A stretch of 17,831 nucleotides of DNA from an uncultured Flavobacterium sp. (GTDB lineage: Bacteria > Bacteroidota > Bacteroidia > Flavobacteriales > Flavobacteriaceae), in the NCBI GenBank assembly GCA_945957245.1, contig CAMFLD010000009.1, positions 1 to 17,831 of the forward strand. The letters run 5' to 3'. How positions within the stretch are numbered: the stretch's first letter is position 1; the number at the start of each line of letters is the position of its first letter. The notes below the pieces were generated by a model. The model was not told where the DNA came from. It searched no databases and saw only the letters and a list, made by a program, of their open reading frames with translations. This document shows positions 16,458-17,831 of this stretch, in pieces. Both the position numbers and the translations under genes were made by a program.

Positions 16458-17779
16458 ATGGGCTTAAAATTACTTCTCAAAAAACTAAAGCTCCCAAAAG
16501 TTTTGATTCTTTTGAGTATAATTTTCATATCGTGCACCTTACTAATATTCATTAATTATTTTACAATCAAAATCTTATCGGCGAATCGTGCCTATGTAAA
16601 TGGTGAATCACATTATTCAAAAGGGCAGAAAGATGCTGTACGATATCTTATAACCTATATCTCAACAGAAGACGAAACTTATTGGAACCTTTTCAAAAAA
16701 GAACTGAGCGTTCCACAAGCCGACGGTGCTGCCCGAATTCATCTCCTTAAAAATACTGATGTAACTATTATAAAAAAAGATTTGAAAGGAGGCCGTAATC
16801 ATGAAAAGGATTTGGATGATATGATTTGGCTTTTTCAAAATTTCAATCAGGTTTCCTTCCTCAAAAATGCTATAAATGAATGGGAAAAGGGCGATAAACT
16901 TATCAATCAGTTGGATTCGCTGGGAAATACTATCCATAATAAAATCCATTCAGGACATCTGGATGAAACTTCCAGACTTAAATTTCTTTACCAAATAAGC
17001 GACATCAGCGATAAATTGACCATCAATGAAAGGAATTTTTCTAATACACTTGGAGGAGGAACCCGGATTATTAAAGGTTATCTTATTTACACCAATATCT
17101 TTTTTATACTCATTATTGTATGCAGTGTCTGCATTTATTATGGGGTAATGGTTAAAAGGCTTGAGTATTCAAAACAACTTATCGAATCTCAAAACAATGA
17201 TCTTATTGTAGCCAACAAAGAACTTGATCGTTTTGTATATAGTGCTTCTCACGATTTACGTTCACCAATAAGTTCACTCAAAGGACTGGTTGAAATTCTT
17301 AAAACGGAAGAAGATCCGGAAGAAGCGAAGAATTACCTTAATATGATGCAGGATGTTTTAAATAAACAGGACCAGTTCATAAAGGATATTATAGATTATT
17401 CAAGAAACAAAAGAACCAAAGACGCACTGAAAGAATTAAGTCTGGCAGAAATCGTAAAGGATGCAATTGAGCAGCTGCAATATGCTGAAAATGTGAACAG
17501 TATTACTATAGAAAAACAATTAGTTGTAGATAAAATCTATAGTGACAGCTTGAGATTGAAAATAATTATCAGCAACCTACTTTCAAATGCGATTAAGTAT
17601 GCCGATTTTAACAAAGATAAGCCGTTTATTTCCATTAAAAGTTTCCCTTCTGCAGATGCCGTTATTATCCAGGTAGAAGACAATGGCATTGGAATCAATA
17701 AAAAATACTTAAACCGAATTTTCGAAATGTTTTTCGTAACAAACAAAAACAAAGGAACAGGTCTTGGACTCTATATTGT
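16458..17779 (+). CDS. Membrane sensor histidine kinase, 3' end missing at contig end
   Basis: An open frame of 441 genuine codons with no stop before the adapter. Helix 1 (about 14-38) and helix 2 (about 208-230) flank a roughly 170-residue, apparently all-helical extracytoplasmic sensor (41-205). After a short coiled linker (about 232-258) come the dimerisation/phosphoacceptor box FVYSASHDLRSPISSLKGL (H265), the N box ISNLLSNAIKYAD (N373, N377), the G1 box VEDNGIGI (D408), the F box IFEMFF and the G2 box GTGLGLYI (433-440). Autophosphorylation on H265 and transfer to an unknown response regulator are expected. The family usually continues about 20-40 residues past this point, so only the end is lost. 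The start is supported by the helix 1 position and an AAGGG sequence at 16448-16452, unusual for Flavobacterium. The signal sensed is unknown. Confidence 0.92.
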
Positions 17780-17831
17780 CTGTCTCTTATACACATCTGA
17801 CGCTGCCGACGATATGCAGTGTGTGGGTGGC
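17780..17831. other. Illumina Nextera adapter contamination at contig end
   Basis: Bases 17780-17798 (CTGTCTCTTATACACATCT) are the reverse complement of the 19-bp Tn5 mosaic end used in tagmentation, and 17799-17812 (GACGCTGCCGACGA) complete the Nextera read-1 adapter. Bases 17813-17820 (TATGCAGT) are the reverse complement of index ACTGCATA (S506/N506 as I recall), and 17821-17831 look like a degraded start of the P5 sequence, which should begin GTGTAG. This is synthetic, not bacterial, sequence. Genomic sequence ends at 17779 (17780 could belong to either). Confidence 0.97.

Noticed and set aside
17780..17831. Possible Tn5/IS50-like transposon end at the right edge
   Set aside because: The 19-bp mosaic end is followed by the synthetic Nextera adapter and an index, which natural IS50 does not contain.

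Overview
The window looks like chromosome of a low-GC Bacteroidota bacterium, most likely Flavobacterium or a close relative. The evidence is two large secreted proteins ending in type IX secretion (T9SS) type A sorting domains (C-termini KLIIN and KLIIE), promoter boxes of the Bacteroidota form TAnnTTTG, few Shine-Dalgarno sites, and mevalonate-pathway isoprenoid genes as in Flavobacteriia. The first base is only the window edge. The right end is a true contig end: the last 52 bases (17780-17831) are Illumina Nextera adapter, not genome.

Layout. (1) 33-5099, plus strand: an exported GH31 alpha-glucosidase, an exported GH13 alpha-amylase resembling MalS, and a four-helix membrane protein of unknown function, almost without spacing. 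This looks like the distal end of a starch/maltodextrin (Sus-type) locus whose transporter genes would lie to the left. (2) 5212-7961, plus strand: a JmjC/Cupin_8 protein, a glycerophosphodiester phosphodiesterase and a YhiN/HI0933-type flavoprotein, 6 nt apart and then overlapping by 4 nt (ATGA). (3) 8021-13735, plus strand: two tandem T9SS-exported surface proteins that share a paralogous C-terminal half of about 450 residues but have different N-terminal modules (Ig-like/FN3 in one, CUB-FN3-CUB-FN3-CUB in the other). A good promoter precedes them and a strong hairpin terminator follows. (4) 13765-14238, minus strand: TspO/MBR membrane protein, convergent with region 3 and sharing its terminator. 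(5) 14349-16366, plus strand: diphosphomevalonate decarboxylase and a mevalonate-kinase-like GHMP kinase, overlapping by ATGA and divergent from tspO. (6) 16458 to the end: a membrane sensor histidine kinase cut inside its ATP-binding domain by the adapter.

How the genes work together. GH13 would cut starch or maltodextrin outside the cytoplasm and GH31 would trim the products to glucose. The two T9SS proteins are probably cell-surface or secreted carbohydrate- or protein-binding factors. mvaD and the kinase supply isopentenyl diphosphate. No CRISPR array, tRNA, rRNA, insertion sequence or defence system is visible. I found no clearly new multi-gene system. The items most worth a second look are the adapter artefact, the histidine kinase's sensor domain, the modular surface-protein pair, and two repeat structures in promoter regions.
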